Assembly: GCA_000741495.1 (NCBI GenBank)
Contig: JGZV01000004.1
Coordinates: 248,001 to 312,000 of the forward strand
From: Bifidobacterium thermophilum
GTDB lineage: Bacteria; Actinomycetota; Actinomycetes; Actinomycetales; Bifidobacteriaceae
Length of the DNA: 64,000 bases
Direction: 5' to 3'
In this document: positions 1 to 9,152 of the stretch, piece after piece
How the letters are laid out: each line of letters opens with the position of its first letter
Numbering within the stretch: position 1 is the first letter of the stretch
Translations under genes and position numbers: made by a program
The notes under the pieces: generated by a model
What the model saw: the letters and a program-made list of their open reading frames with translations, nothing else
The model's database searches: none
What the model was told of the DNA's origin: nothing

Positions 1-433
1 GTCGCGTGATGATGACCGCGGCTTTCGCTTTGTTGCCGAGCAGGCCTTGCAGTTCGTCATCGAAGCTGGTTTCGATGGCGGATTCGCGTGTTTGCGCACC
101 GTTCGCGGCATTGTCGAGGTCTTCGATGCTGTCGAGGTTGTCGATATCGGAAGCGTCGGACACGTCGGATTCGGATGTATGGTCCGCGATCGGTGAATCC
201 GTGGTGTCATCGCTGTTGCCGCTGCCGGGACTGCCGCTGCCGGCATTATCGCCGGCCGTGTCTTGTTTGAATTCCCGCTCGAAATCAGCCATAGCCGCTT
301 CAAGTTCGGCATCGTTGAAATGCAGGTCGTCACCGTTGAGGTTGTCGGAAGCGCCCGAAGTGCCGTCAAAACCGGAGTTATCGGAAGACGGTGAGCCGTC
401 CGGACCGTCCGGTTTGTTGGTGTCGTCAGCCAT
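1..433 (-). CDS. Hypothetical acidic protein after hisB (partial, runs off window)
   Basis: The reading frame starts with an ATG that shares one base with the hisB stop (TGATG) and stays open to the window edge, so the C-terminus is missing. The visible roughly 144 residues begin [18 protein letters not shown] and are dominated by Asp, Ser, Gly, Asn and Glu, which suggests a disordered acidic tail. No catalytic motif or membrane segment is visible. Overlap with hisB implies translational coupling within the histidine operon; in bifidobacteria a gene of unknown role is expected here before hisH (recalled, not checked). No function is assigned. Confidence 0.6.
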   Translation of the reverse strand, partial: MADDTNKPDGPDGSPSSDNSGFDGTSGASDNLNGDDLHFNDAELEAAMADFEREFKQDTAGDNAGSGSPGSGNSDDTTDSPIADHTSESDVSDASDIDNLDSIEDLDNAANGAQTRESAIETSFDDELQGLLGNKAKAAVIITR

Positions 434-1032
434 CACAAGGCTCCCTTGGTGCTGGGAATGCCATCAACCCGCGGATCAGGCTCGATGGCGAATCGCAGTG
501 CGCGGGCGACTGCCTTGAATTCGGCTTCCGCGATATGATGCGGGTCACGGCCGGCAAGTAGCTGCAGATGCAGGCAGATGCCGGCGTGCAAGGCGATGGA
601 TTCCATGACGTGCCGGACGAGCGAACCGGTGAAATGCCCGCCGATCATGCAATATTCGAAGCCTTCCGGCTCGCCGGAGCATACGACGTACGGGCGTCCG
701 GAAATGTCGATAACCGCTTTGGCGAGCGCCTCATCCAGCGGGACGGTCGCGTCGGCGAAACGACGGATGCCGCGTTTGTCGCCGAGGGCTTGGCGCAGGG
801 CTTCGCCGAATACGATGGCGGTGTCTTCGACGGTGTGATGCACGTCGATGTCGGTGTCGCCGCTCGCCTTGATGTTCAAGTCGATGAGCGAATGCTTGCC
901 GAGTGCGGTCATCATGTGGTTGTAGAAGGGCACTGACGTGTCGATCTGGGTTTTGCCCGTGCCGTCAAGGTCCAGTGACAGGTCGATGGTCGACTCGCTG
1001 GTCTTGCGCACGATGTGGGCTGTACGTGCCAT
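433..1032 (-). CDS. hisB: Imidazoleglycerol-phosphate dehydratase HisB
   Basis: HisB dehydrates imidazole glycerol phosphate to imidazole acetol phosphate in histidine synthesis, in the cytoplasm. The 199 residues are the usual length for a monofunctional HisB without the phosphatase domain. The metal-binding His/Glu clusters are present: DVHHTVEDT near residue 64 and [12 protein letters not shown] near residue 162. A strong ribosome site (GAGGAGG) sits just before the ATG. The gene lies about 100 bp downstream of hisC and overlaps the following acidic hypothetical gene by one base, so hisD-hisC-hisB read as one minus-strand operon. Confidence 0.97.
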   Translation of the reverse strand: MARTAHIVRKTSESTIDLSLDLDGTGKTQIDTSVPFYNHMMTALGKHSLIDLNIKASGDTDIDVHHTVEDTAIVFGEALRQALGDKRGIRRFADATVPLDEALAKAVIDISGRPYVVCSGEPEGFEYCMIGGHFTGSLVRHVMESIALHAGICLHLQLLAGRDPHHIAEAEFKAVARALRFAIEPDPRVDGIPSTKGAL

Positions 1033-1131
1033 CTTTCCTCCTCAGCTCCGGCCTGCACTGGCAGGCCGGGTCGGTACGGTTCGGGTCAATGCTCGTGTCG
1101 TGATCCGCGTGGACGGGTTGCGTCGAGCGGG

Positions 1132-2298
1132 TTATTCGGCTTCCACGATGCGTAGCACTTGTGTGATCGCTTCGCGGAAGCGGGCCATCTCGTCGTCGGT
1201 GCCCATGCATACGCGCAACCAGCCGTCGGGGCCAACCACGCGGATGAGAACGCCGCGGTCAAGCAGTTCCTGGAAGATCCGCTCGCGGTTGTCGAAATGC
1301 CCGCCGAACAGCAGGAAGTTCGATTCGGAATCCGCGACTTCAAGCGGGATGCCCTTGTAGGTCTGGCTTTTCAACCATGCCGCGGTCTGGTTGCGTACTT
1401 CACGCAGGTGGGCGACGCGGCTGAGCTGTTCGTCGGTGTGTTCGAACGCGGCGAGGGCGACGGCCTGGGTCACGGCGGACAGGTGGTACGGCATGCGCAC
1501 GATGCGCACGCTGTCGATGATGCCTTTCGAGGCGGCGAGGTAGCCGACGCGGGCGCCCGCATAGGCGAACGCTTTGCTCATGGTACGGCTGACCGCGAGG
1601 TTCTCGTGCTTGTTGACGAGGGTGACCGCGCTCGGGGTGCCCGGATTGCGGAACTCCACATAGGCTTCGTCGATGACGAGGATCGGGTGCACTCCTGGCG
1701 CCGCGCCGGCGACGTCCGCCTGTTCGCAGGCGGCGAGCAGCCGTTCGGTGTCTTCGAGCGGCAGCGGCGTGCCGGTCGGGTTGTTCGGGCTGGTCAGCAG
1801 CACCATGGACGGCTTGATCTCGTTGATCGCTTCGATGGTGCGGTCCACGTCAAGCGTGAAGTCGGCGTTGCGGTGGACGACTTTCCATCCGGTGAACGTG
1901 TCGCGCGCGTACTCGGGGTACATCGAATACGTGGGGTCGCAGCTCAGCGCGGTGCGGCCGGGGCCACCGAAGGCCTGGAACAGCTGGAGCATGATCTCGT
2001 TCGAGCCGTTCGCACCCCACAGCTGGCTGATATCGAGACGCGCGCCGGATTCCTTGGCGAGGTAGTCGCTGAAGGCCTGACGCAGCTTAATATGCTCGCG
2101 ATCCGGGTAGCGGTTGAGCGTGGGCGCGATTTCGCGGACGCGCTCGACGATGGTGTCGATGACGTCCGGGTTCGGCGGATACGGGTTCTCGTTGACGTTG
2201 AGGCACACCGGTACGTCGAGCTGCGGGGCGCCGTAAGGCTCCTCGCCGATCAGGTCGTTGCGCAGCGGGAGGCTGGAGGGGATGGTGTTCTCGCTCAT
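1132..2298 (-). CDS. hisC: Histidinol-phosphate aminotransferase HisC
   Basis: HisC is a PLP-dependent class I/II aminotransferase converting imidazole acetol phosphate and glutamate to histidinol phosphate. The frame also stays open upstream inside hisD, but the ATG overlapping the hisD stop (ATGA) gives the natural protein MSENTIPSSLPLRNDL, 388 residues, the usual length. Visible signatures are the N-terminal LNVNENPYPP, the cofactor-site stretches GSNEIMLQ and LTSPNNPTGTP, and the Schiff-base lysine in SRTMSKAFAYAGARVGY. The overlap indicates coupling with hisD. Confidence 0.96.
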   Translation of the reverse strand: MSENTIPSSLPLRNDLIGEEPYGAPQLDVPVCLNVNENPYPPNPDVIDTIVERVREIAPTLNRYPDREHIKLRQAFSDYLAKESGARLDISQLWGANGSNEIMLQLFQAFGGPGRTALSCDPTYSMYPEYARDTFTGWKVVHRNADFTLDVDRTIEAINEIKPSMVLLTSPNNPTGTPLPLEDTERLLAACEQADVAGAAPGVHPILVIDEAYVEFRNPGTPSAVTLVNKHENLAVSRTMSKAFAYAGARVGYLAASKGIIDSVRIVRMPYHLSAVTQAVALAAFEHTDEQLSRVAHLREVRNQTAAWLKSQTYKGIPLEVADSESNFLLFGGHFDNRERIFQELLDRGVLIRVVGPDGWLRVCMGTDDEMARFREAITQVLRIVEAE

Positions 2299-3692
2299 CG
2301 CAGGCCCGCCTGCTCTTCCTGCTGCTTGATGGTCGCCTTGTCGTACGGGTCGGCGATGAAGCGGCTCAGCACGCTCTCGCCGTGTGCGGGCAGGTCCTCG
2401 GACACGGCGAAGGTGTTGATGCGGGCGGCGAGCGCTTTGAGGCCTTCCTCGTCGTATTCGATGACTTCGACCGGCTTCATGAAGGTGTGCACGCCGAGGC
2501 CGGAGGCGAAGCGCGCGGTGCCGGAGGTCGGCAGCACGTGGTTCGAGCCGGACATGTAGTCGCCCAGCGGGACCGGCGAGTACGGTCCGCGGAAGATCGC
2601 GCCAGCGTTCTTGATGCGCGGTACCACGGCGTCCGGGTCGGTGGTCTGGATTTCCAGGTGTTCCGCGGCGTACGCGTTGGCGGCGTCGATGGACTGGTCG
2701 AGATTGTCGGTCAGGATGATGCCGGACTGGCGGCCGGTCAGGGAGGTGGCGACGCGCTCGGCGTGCTCGGTGCGGGGCACGCGCTGGTCGAGGCTGGCTT
2801 GCACTTGCTTGGCGAGGTCCTCGCAATCGGTGATGAGGACGGAGCCGGCGAGCTCGTCGTGCTCGGCCTGGCCGATCAGATCGGCGGCGACCCAGCTGGG
2901 GTTCGCGTCCTTGTCGGCGATGATGGCGATTTCGGTGGGGCCGGCGACCGCGTCGATGCCGACGATGCCGGAAACCATGCTCTTGGCGGTGGCGACGAAG
3001 ATGTTACCCGGGCCGGTGATCTTGTCGACCGGCTCGCACAGGATCTCGCCGTCCTGCGGTTCGGAGCCTTTGGCGCCGTAGGCGAACATGGCGATGGCTT
3101 GGGCGCCGCCGACCGCGTACACCTCGTCAACGCCGAGGATGGCGCAGGTGGCGAGGATTGTCTTGTCGGGCAGACCGTCGGCGGTCGCCTTGCTCGGCGG
3201 GGTGGCGATGGCGAGCGATTCGACGCCGGCCGTCTGGGCGGGAACCACGTTCATGATGACCGAGCTTGGGTACACGGCCTTGCCACCGGGCACGTACAGG
3301 CCGACACGCTGGATGGGGATCCAGCGTTCCGCGACACGGGCGCCGGGCGCCAGATCAGTGTGGAAGTCCTGCGGCACCTGGGAGGCGGATACCGCACGGC
3401 TGCGGCGGACGGACTCTTCGATGGCGGCGCGCACCTCGGGGTCGAGCTCGTCGAGCGCCTGCTTCATCGCTTCAGCGGGTACGCGCAGATGCTCGGGACG
3501 CACGTGGTCGAATTTCTCCTCGAAATCACGCAGGGCCGCAGCACCGCGGTCACGGACATCGTCGAGGATCGGGCGCACCAGATCGGTGGCTTCCTTCGTG
3601 CCCATCTCGGCACGTGGCATCGCCGCCAGCATCTCGGCACGGGTGAGGCGCTTTCCGCGCAGGTCAATGATTCGCATCGTATTGTCACTCAT
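2295..3692 (-). CDS. hisD: Histidinol dehydrogenase HisD
   Basis: HisD is the zinc- and NAD-dependent enzyme that oxidises L-histidinol to L-histidine in two steps. Characteristic stretches are YVPGGKAVYPSSV, GPGNIFVATAK, GPTEIAII, the zinc/catalytic GQAEHD and SNHVLPTSG...GVHTFMK. Length (about 465 residues) is slightly above the usual 430. Two nearby ATGs compete: 3692 (MSDNTMRII), preceded by a GTGGGA-like ribosome site, and 3677 (MRIIDLRG), where family members usually begin; the first is chosen with modest certainty. It is the first gene of the minus-strand his operon; the upstream gap holds a palindrome array rather than a recognisable his leader. Confidence 0.95.
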   Translation of the reverse strand: MSDNTMRIIDLRGKRLTRAEMLAAMPRAEMGTKEATDLVRPILDDVRDRGAAALRDFEEKFDHVRPEHLRVPAEAMKQALDELDPEVRAAIEESVRRSRAVSASQVPQDFHTDLAPGARVAERWIPIQRVGLYVPGGKAVYPSSVIMNVVPAQTAGVESLAIATPPSKATADGLPDKTILATCAILGVDEVYAVGGAQAIAMFAYGAKGSEPQDGEILCEPVDKITGPGNIFVATAKSMVSGIVGIDAVAGPTEIAIIADKDANPSWVAADLIGQAEHDELAGSVLITDCEDLAKQVQASLDQRVPRTEHAERVATSLTGRQSGIILTDNLDQSIDAANAYAAEHLEIQTTDPDAVVPRIKNAGAIFRGPYSPVPLGDYMSGSNHVLPTSGTARFASGLGVHTFMKPVEVIEYDEEGLKALAARINTFAVSEDLPAHGESVLSRFIADPYDKATIKQQEEQAGLR

Positions 3693-3811
3693 AATCCCAC
3701 ATGGTAGCAACGGGCGAAAACCTTACCAGCGAAAACGCCGATTCGCTGTCACATGCTGAGATGCACCCGGCCGGGCTTACGCGTGGTCGCCACAGCCCGT
3801 TCCGACCGGAT

Positions 3812-4003
3812 GCTACCCGACTGTGGTGCGACCAGCCGGTTACACCGCAGCCAGATACCCCGACGATTCCGGCGGAGGCCGACGCTGCCCGGCCGCCGTG
3901 CGACGATGGTGTCACACCGCAAGCCGATATCTCCCCCGCGGCCCGCCCAAACCGAGGCATCCGCCCGCCATGCGACCGTTGCGTCACACGGCAGGCAGAT
4001 ACC
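3812..4003. repeat. Family A palindrome array, 3 copies, period 72-73 bp
   Basis: The 319-bp gap between dnaE and hisD holds three imperfect palindromes of 46-48 bp at 3812-3858, 3884-3931 and 3957-4003. Each has the core TGCGAC, 6-7 variable bases, then GTCACAC or GTTACAC, flanked by arms ending in a GATA-like block. Start-to-start spacing is 72 and 73 bp. The same unit recurs at 39.4 kb and 63.2 kb. The last copy abuts the dnaE stop. No gene is seen in the remaining 3693-3811. Confidence 0.8.
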
Positions 4004-4011
4004 CCCATGCC

Positions 4012-7000
4012 TCAGGCGGCGGGCAAGCAGCTTGGGCCGAAGAGAATCTTGATCTCCGCGAACAGCGACGTGTCACGCTTGACCCGGAACCGGTCGCCGA
4101 AGGTCAGCACCTGCGCGTCGCCCTTCTCCCCTATGATCGCGAGCTTCACCGGGCAGTACCCCGGATGGTTCATGAGCACGTGGCCGAGCTGCATCACATG
4201 CTCACGGTCAAGCGCCACCTGCGGCAAGGTGATCACCACCGGTCGAGCGTCCTCGGCGTCCAACGACGGCACTTGCATTTCAGTGGCGCGCAAACTCACC
4301 GTCTCATCACGAACCTCCACTTGGCCGCGCACCTGCACGACCTCGTCGATGGCCAGTTGTGCGGCGGCGGCTTCATACACCTTGCCGAAGAACATGCACT
4401 GGATGGAGCTTTCCATATCCTCCACCGTCACGATGGCCCACGGATTGCCTTTCTTGGACACGCGTCGATCCACGTTCGTGACCAAGCCGGCGATAGTGAC
4501 CTGCTGGCTGTCGCCCATGGTTTTCGCCCGATCGATCAGATGGGCGATGGACATTTCCCTGAGGTTCGCCAAAATCGCGGTCATTCCGCTCAACGGGTGG
4601 TCGGACACGTACAAGCCGAGCATTTCACGTTCGAAATTCAGCTTGGTTTTCTTATCCCATTCCTCGATGTCCGGAACCACGACCAGAGCGTCGCCCATCG
4701 TGTCGGCGCCCCCATCGTCATCATCGGCGAACAGATCAAACTGGCCTTCCGCCTGCTTGCGTTTGAGCCCGATCACCGATTCGATCGCCGTCTCATGGAT
4801 CTCGTAAAGCGCCCGACGGTTCGGGTCGATTGAATCGAACGCGCCCGCCTTGATCAAGGATTCCACCAGACGACGGTTCAACGCGGTCACCGGTACGCGG
4901 CGCACGAAATCCATGAAGTTCACGTACTTGCCGCGGCTGGTCTCACGTTCCGCGATGATATCCGCGACCGCCTTATCACCCACGTTGCGGATGGCGCCCA
5001 AGCCGAAACGCACGACATCGCCGACTGCCGAATACTCGAGCCGCGACTCGTTGACATCCGGTGGCAGCACCTTGATGCCCATACGTCGGGCCTCGCCCAA
5101 GTACAGTGCGGTCTTGTCCTTGTTCGTGCGTTCGTTTTGCAGCAGGGCGGCCATGAATTCGACCGGGTAATGCGTCTTCAGATACGCCGTCCAGTACGAA
5201 ATCAAACCGTATGCCGCGGAATGCGCCTTGTTGAACGCGTACCCGGAGAACGGAACCAGGATATCCCACACCGCCTGGGCGGCCTCCATCGAATACCCGT
5301 GTTCCTTCATGCCTTGGAAGAACGGGACTTTCTCCTTGGCCAGCACTTCAGGCTTCTTCTTACCCATCGCTCGGCGCAGCACGTCTGCCTTGCCCAGCGA
5401 ATACCCGGCGAGGATTCGTGCCGCCGACTGCACCTGCTCCTGGTAGACGATTAGACCGTAAGTCTCGTCCAGCACTTCCTTCAGTGGTTCAGCCACCTCC
5501 GGATGGATAGGCGTGATCTTCTGCAACCCGTTCTTACGTTTCGCATAGTTGTTATGCGAATCCATATCCATCGGGCCAGGCCGGTACAGCGCGATTAGTG
5601 CGGAAATATCGTTGAAGTTATCCGGCTTCAAGGTTTTCAGCAGCGCGCGCATACCGTCGGAATCGAGCTGGAACACGCCCAGCGTGTCGCCACGGGCGAG
5701 CAGCTCGTACGTCGGCTTGTCGTCAAGCGGGATCTTCGTATAGTCGATTGGCTCCTTGCCGTTATTGCGGATATTGGTCAGCGTGTCCCGGATCACTGTC
5801 AAGTTGGACAAGCCGAGGAAATCCATCTTCACCAAGCCGAGCGTTTCGCACGTATGGTATTCGAACGTGGTGGTGATGGTGCCGTCAGTGCGTTCCAGCA
5901 GCGGCGACGTGTCAGTGATCGGTTCGGAACCCATGATCGTCGCGCACGCGTGCACACCGGTCTGGCGGATCAGCCCTTCAATACCTTTGGCTTCCTCCGT
6001 GATACGCTTCGCATCCGGATCCGCCTCATACAATTCACGGAACTCGCGGGCCTCCGCATACCGCTTCGACGTGGGGTCGAAAATATCATGCAGGCTCGCA
6101 TCCTTGCCGTTCTTGCTGGGCGGCAGCGCCTTGGTGATGCGCTCGCCTACGGAGAACTCGTAGCCCATGATGCGCGCGGAGTCCTTCAAGGCCTGCTTGG
6201 TTTTGATGGTGCCGTAGATTACGCATTGGGCGACCTTGTCGTGCCCGTACTTGTTGGCCACGTAGTCGAGGACTTTCATACGCCCGTCAGGGTCGAAGTC
6301 GACGTCGATATCCGGCAGGGAGACGCGTTCTGGGTTGAGGAAGCGTTCGAAGATCAGACCGTGTTTGAGCGGGTCGAGTTCGGTGATGCCCATGGCGTAG
6401 GCGACCATGGAGCCTGCCGCGGAACCACGGCCCGGTCCGACCATCACGCCGTGCGATTTCGCCCAGTTGATGTAGTCGGCGACGACGAGGAAGTAGCCGC
6501 AGAACTGCATCTGGCAGATGACACCGCACTCGTAATCGGCCTGTTTGAGCACTTCGATCGGCGGATTGCCGTCGTAGCGGCGTTTGAGGCCTTCGTCCAC
6601 GTGCTTGAGGAACAGGGAGGTCTCATCCCAGCCTTCAGGGCAGTCGAAACGCGGCATGAACGCGCCGTCTTCGTGATCGTCGAAGATCACATTGCACCGG
6701 TCGGCGATGGCGAGCGTGTTGTCGCACGCTTCGGGCAGTTCTTTGAACAGGTCGCGCATTTCCTGCGCGGATTTAATGTAATAACCGGAACCGTCGAATT
6801 TGAACCGGTCCGGGTCGTCGAGCCTGGAGCCGGAGTTGATGCACAGCATCGCGTCCTGTGCGTCGCGGTCCGCCTCATGCACGTAATGGGAGTCGTTGGT
6901 GGCGAGCAGCGGGGCGTTCAGCTTCTTGGCGATATCCAGCAGGTCTTTGGTCACACGCTGTTCGATTTCCAAGCCGTGGTCCATGAGTTCGATGTAGAAG

Positions 7001-7593
7001 TTGTCTTTGCCGAAAATATCCTGCATCTCACCGGCGGCACGTAGGGCTTCGTCGAATTGGCCGAGCCGCAGCCGCGTCTGGATGATGCCTGACGGGCAGC
7101 CTGACGAGCAGATGACGCCCTTGTGGTAGCGCTGGAGCACTTCCTTGTCCATACGCGGGTAGCGCATGACGCGTCCCTCGAGATTGGCGACGGACGAGGC
7201 TTTGATGAGATTGACCAAGCCTTCGTCGTTTTCCGCCCACAAGGTCAAGTGGGTGATCAGACCACCGCCGGAAACGTCGTCAGGGTTGCGTTCGTGATGC
7301 GGTTGCGGCACCCAATTGGTGTCCCAGGAGACGCGGGTTTTGTCCTGACGCGCGGTTTCCGGCGTCACATACGCTTCGATGCCGATGATCGGCTTGATAC
7401 CCTGATCGACCGCGTTGCGCCATAGCTCATAGGCGCCATGCATATTGCCGTGGTCGGTGATGCCGACGGCCGGCATGCCAAGCTCTTTGACACGCTTGAC
7501 CAGATCCGGGATTTTCGAAGCACCATCAAGCAGCGAGTAATGCGTGTGGTTGTGCAGCTGAACGAAGTTTCCGGAATCTGTCATGCCGTCCAT
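4012..7593 (-). CDS. dnaE: DNA polymerase III alpha subunit DnaE
   Basis: DnaE is the catalytic subunit of the replicative polymerase. The frame is open beyond 7593, but that extension overlaps rluD and is not protein-like; the start chosen gives MDGMTDSGNFVQLHNH, 1193 residues, typical of actinobacterial DnaE1 (a second ATG lies three codons in). An N-terminal PHP domain begins LHNHTHYSLLDGASK. The polymerase core shows GPGRGSAAGSMVAY and PDIDVDFDPDGR, which contains the catalytic aspartates. Helix-hairpin-helix, OB-fold (VTIAGLVTNVDRRVSKKG) and C-terminal regions follow. It lies one base after the rluD stop, so it is probably cotranscribed with lspA and rluD. Confidence 0.97.
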   Translation of the reverse strand: MDGMTDSGNFVQLHNHTHYSLLDGASKIPDLVKRVKELGMPAVGITDHGNMHGAYELWRNAVDQGIKPIIGIEAYVTPETARQDKTRVSWDTNWVPQPHHERNPDDVSGGGLITHLTLWAENDEGLVNLIKASSVANLEGRVMRYPRMDKEVLQRYHKGVICSSGCPSGIIQTRLRLGQFDEALRAAGEMQDIFGKDNFYIELMDHGLEIEQRVTKDLLDIAKKLNAPLLATNDSHYVHEADRDAQDAMLCINSGSRLDDPDRFKFDGSGYYIKSAQEMRDLFKELPEACDNTLAIADRCNVIFDDHEDGAFMPRFDCPEGWDETSLFLKHVDEGLKRRYDGNPPIEVLKQADYECGVICQMQFCGYFLVVADYINWAKSHGVMVGPGRGSAAGSMVAYAMGITELDPLKHGLIFERFLNPERVSLPDIDVDFDPDGRMKVLDYVANKYGHDKVAQCVIYGTIKTKQALKDSARIMGYEFSVGERITKALPPSKNGKDASLHDIFDPTSKRYAEAREFRELYEADPDAKRITEEAKGIEGLIRQTGVHACATIMGSEPITDTSPLLERTDGTITTTFEYHTCETLGLVKMDFLGLSNLTVIRDTLTNIRNNGKEPIDYTKIPLDDKPTYELLARGDTLGVFQLDSDGMRALLKTLKPDNFNDISALIALYRPGPMDMDSHNNYAKRKNGLQKITPIHPEVAEPLKEVLDETYGLIVYQEQVQSAARILAGYSLGKADVLRRAMGKKKPEVLAKEKVPFFQGMKEHGYSMEAAQAVWDILVPFSGYAFNKAHSAAYGLISYWTAYLKTHYPVEFMAALLQNERTNKDKTALYLGEARRMGIKVLPPDVNESRLEYSAVGDVVRFGLGAIRNVGDKAVADIIAERETSRGKYVNFMDFVRRVPVTALNRRLVESLIKAGAFDSIDPNRRALYEIHETAIESVIGLKRKQAEGQFDLFADDDDGGADTMGDALVVVPDIEEWDKKTKLNFEREMLGLYVSDHPLSGMTAILANLREMSIAHLIDRAKTMGDSQQVTIAGLVTNVDRRVSKKGNPWAIVTVEDMESSIQCMFFGKVYEAAAAQLAIDEVVQVRGQVEVRDETVSLRATEMQVPSLDAEDARPVVITLPQVALDREHVMQLGHVLMNHPGYCPVKLAIIGEKGDAQVLTFGDRFRVKRDTSLFAEIKILFGPSCLPAA

Positions 7594-7594
7594 G

Positions 7595-8536
7595 CTAACC
7601 AAGCGAGTTGACCGGCGGCGTGGCGTGCTTGGCTTCCAGCGAATCCAGCGCGTGTTGCAGATCCGCGGGATAATGCGACTTGACGGTCGTCCACACGCGG
7701 GTGCGCGGATGGCGGAATTCCAGCTGCATGGCGTGCAGCCACTGGCGTTCAAGCCCTAGCTCTTTCGCCATCACCGGATTGGCGCCGTACATCGGATCGC
7801 CCACCAGGGGGTGGCCGATAGATGAGAAGTGGACGCGAATCTGATGAGTACGGCCGGTTTCAAGATTGATCTTCACCAACGTCGCTTCGCCGAAACGTTC
7901 GAGCACATCCCAATGGGTGATGGCTTCCTTGCCGGTGGGGGTCACGGTGAACCGGAAGTCGGAGACTTTCGCCCGCCCGATCGGCGCTTCAATCGTCGCT
8001 TTGTCTTCTTTCAAATTGCCTTGGACAAGCGCGTGATAGGTTTTCACGACCTCATGTTCGGCGAATTGCCGGCGCATCTCCTTATACGCGAGGTCGGATT
8101 TGCATACGAGCATAAGACCGCTGGTGCCGACATCAAGCCGACTGACGATACCTTGCCGTCCGGCCGCACCCATGGATGTGATGTGTACGCCGCGTTGCAG
8201 AAGGCTGCCGAGCACCGTCGGGCCGGTCCACCCGGCGGACGCGTGGGCGGCGACACCGACCGGCTTGTCAACGATAACGACGTCGTCATCCTCATAGACG
8301 ACGGCCATGTCTTCGGCGACCGGTTCCGGTTCCACGCGTTCCTCGGCGATATCGAATTCGACGATATCGCCGTCCATCAGGATGCTTGATTTCGCCATGT
8401 CACGGTTGAAGCCGCGCACCTGGTTGGTTTCAACCAGTTCGGCGGCTTTCGCGCGGGAAATACCGAGCATTTTGGAGACGGCGACATCGAATCGTTTGCC
8501 GATCAGCGCGTCTGGGGCGGGTGCGATGCGGCTCAT
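7595..8536 (-). CDS. RluD-family 23S rRNA pseudouridine synthase
   Basis: This is an RluA/RluD-type enzyme that isomerises uridine to pseudouridine in large-subunit rRNA. An S4 RNA-binding domain occupies roughly residues 10-70 (GKRFDVAVSKMLGISRAKA) and the catalytic domain follows, with VVDKPVGVAAHAS and the catalytic Asp in VSRLDVGTSGLML. The motif GRTHQIRVHFSSIGHPLVGD is also conserved. The 313 residues match the family. The ATG overlaps the lspA stop by four bases and a GAG-rich ribosome site precedes it. The order lspA-rluD is common in Gram-positives and actinobacteria. RluD is the best subfamily guess; exact target positions cannot be read from sequence. Confidence 0.93.
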   Translation of the reverse strand: MSRIAPAPDALIGKRFDVAVSKMLGISRAKAAELVETNQVRGFNRDMAKSSILMDGDIVEFDIAEERVEPEPVAEDMAVVYEDDDVVIVDKPVGVAAHASAGWTGPTVLGSLLQRGVHITSMGAAGRQGIVSRLDVGTSGLMLVCKSDLAYKEMRRQFAEHEVVKTYHALVQGNLKEDKATIEAPIGRAKVSDFRFTVTPTGKEAITHWDVLERFGEATLVKINLETGRTHQIRVHFSSIGHPLVGDPMYGANPVMAKELGLERQWLHAMQLEFRHPRTRVWTTVKSHYPADLQHALDSLEAKHATPPVNSLG

Positions 8537-9111
8537 CGGACCTCACTCCCCCGGCTGTTCACCCCGCGATCATGGTCCTGAGCGTTCTGACCGGCGTTCT
8601 CATCCGCGATATCCGAGGCGTGTCGGAACGGAACATCCCGCAACACGAGCACAACCGCGTAGACGCCGGCAACGCACAAGAAAATATCCGCGACATTACC
8701 GACCGACCAGCCGTAATCGATGAAATCCACGACCTTGCCGTTCAGGAAACCATCCGCGTAAACGATACGGTCAATCGCGTTGCCTGCCGCGCCACCGAAT
8801 GTGATGCCCAGCATCACCGCCCATTCCACCGAATCAGTTACAGCTGATGCGACAGCCAGCAGTATGCACACCACAATCGCGGCCAGCGCGATAATCCAGG
8901 TGTGCCCCGATGCGAAGCCCAATGATGCTCCCGGATTATGCACGAGAACAAAGTTCAGCAAACGCGGAATCACCTCAATGGTGCGCCCGTCTGCCAACGC
9001 CTGTTTCGCCCACGCCTTGCTCCCCTGATCAAGGATGAGCACGATGATTGCCGCTACGGCAAAGACGGCCACGTACAAACGACGTGGCCGTCTTGTTGCT
9101 AGGTTGTTCAT
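8533..9111 (-). CDS. lspA: Lipoprotein signal peptidase LspA
   Basis: LspA is the membrane aspartyl protease (signal peptidase II) that cleaves signal peptides from diacylated prolipoproteins. Four membrane segments are visible. The two catalytic aspartates lie in GGAAGNAIDRI and VGNVADIFLC, and the conserved LDQGSKAWAKQAL and NPGASLGF are present. Start: an ATG at 9111 (MNNLATRRP) is preferred over a TTG at 9120; neither has a strong ribosome site. About 192 residues. The C-terminus is charged and hydrophilic, a little longer than average. A perfect hairpin sits inside its first codons (separate entry). It overlaps rluD by four bases. Confidence 0.95.
   Translation of the reverse strand: MNNLATRRPRRLYVAVFAVAAIIVLILDQGSKAWAKQALADGRTIEVIPRLLNFVLVHNPGASLGFASGHTWIIALAAIVVCILLAVASAVTDSVEWAVMLGITFGGAAGNAIDRIVYADGFLNGKVVDFIDYGWSVGNVADIFLCVAGVYAVVLVLRDVPFRHASDIADENAGQNAQDHDRGVNSRGSEVR
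9062..9094 (-). terminator. Perfect 12-bp hairpin inside the 5' end of lspA
   Basis: The arms at 9062-9073 and 9083-9094 are perfectly complementary over 12 bp with a 9-nt loop. On the minus strand the stem is followed directly by TTTGCC. It lies within lspA codons about 7-17 and about 60 bp after the divIVA stop, so it could terminate divIVA transcripts or attenuate lspA. The terminator role is inferred; the palindrome is directly visible. Confidence 0.5.
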
Positions 9112-9152
9112 AGAACCCAAACCTGACGAACCTGTACCAGTGTCGGCTGCGC

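Noticed and set aside
1159-3707. Long plus-strand open frames opposite hisC and hisD
   Set aside because: They are antisense shadows caused by high-GC codon bias; the minus strand encodes clear HisC and HisD.
3812-4003. CRISPR array (regular repeats with spacers)
   Set aside because: Units are long imperfect palindromes differing by many bases, only three or four per locus, linkers of about 24-27 bp lie between three separate loci, and no cas genes are present.
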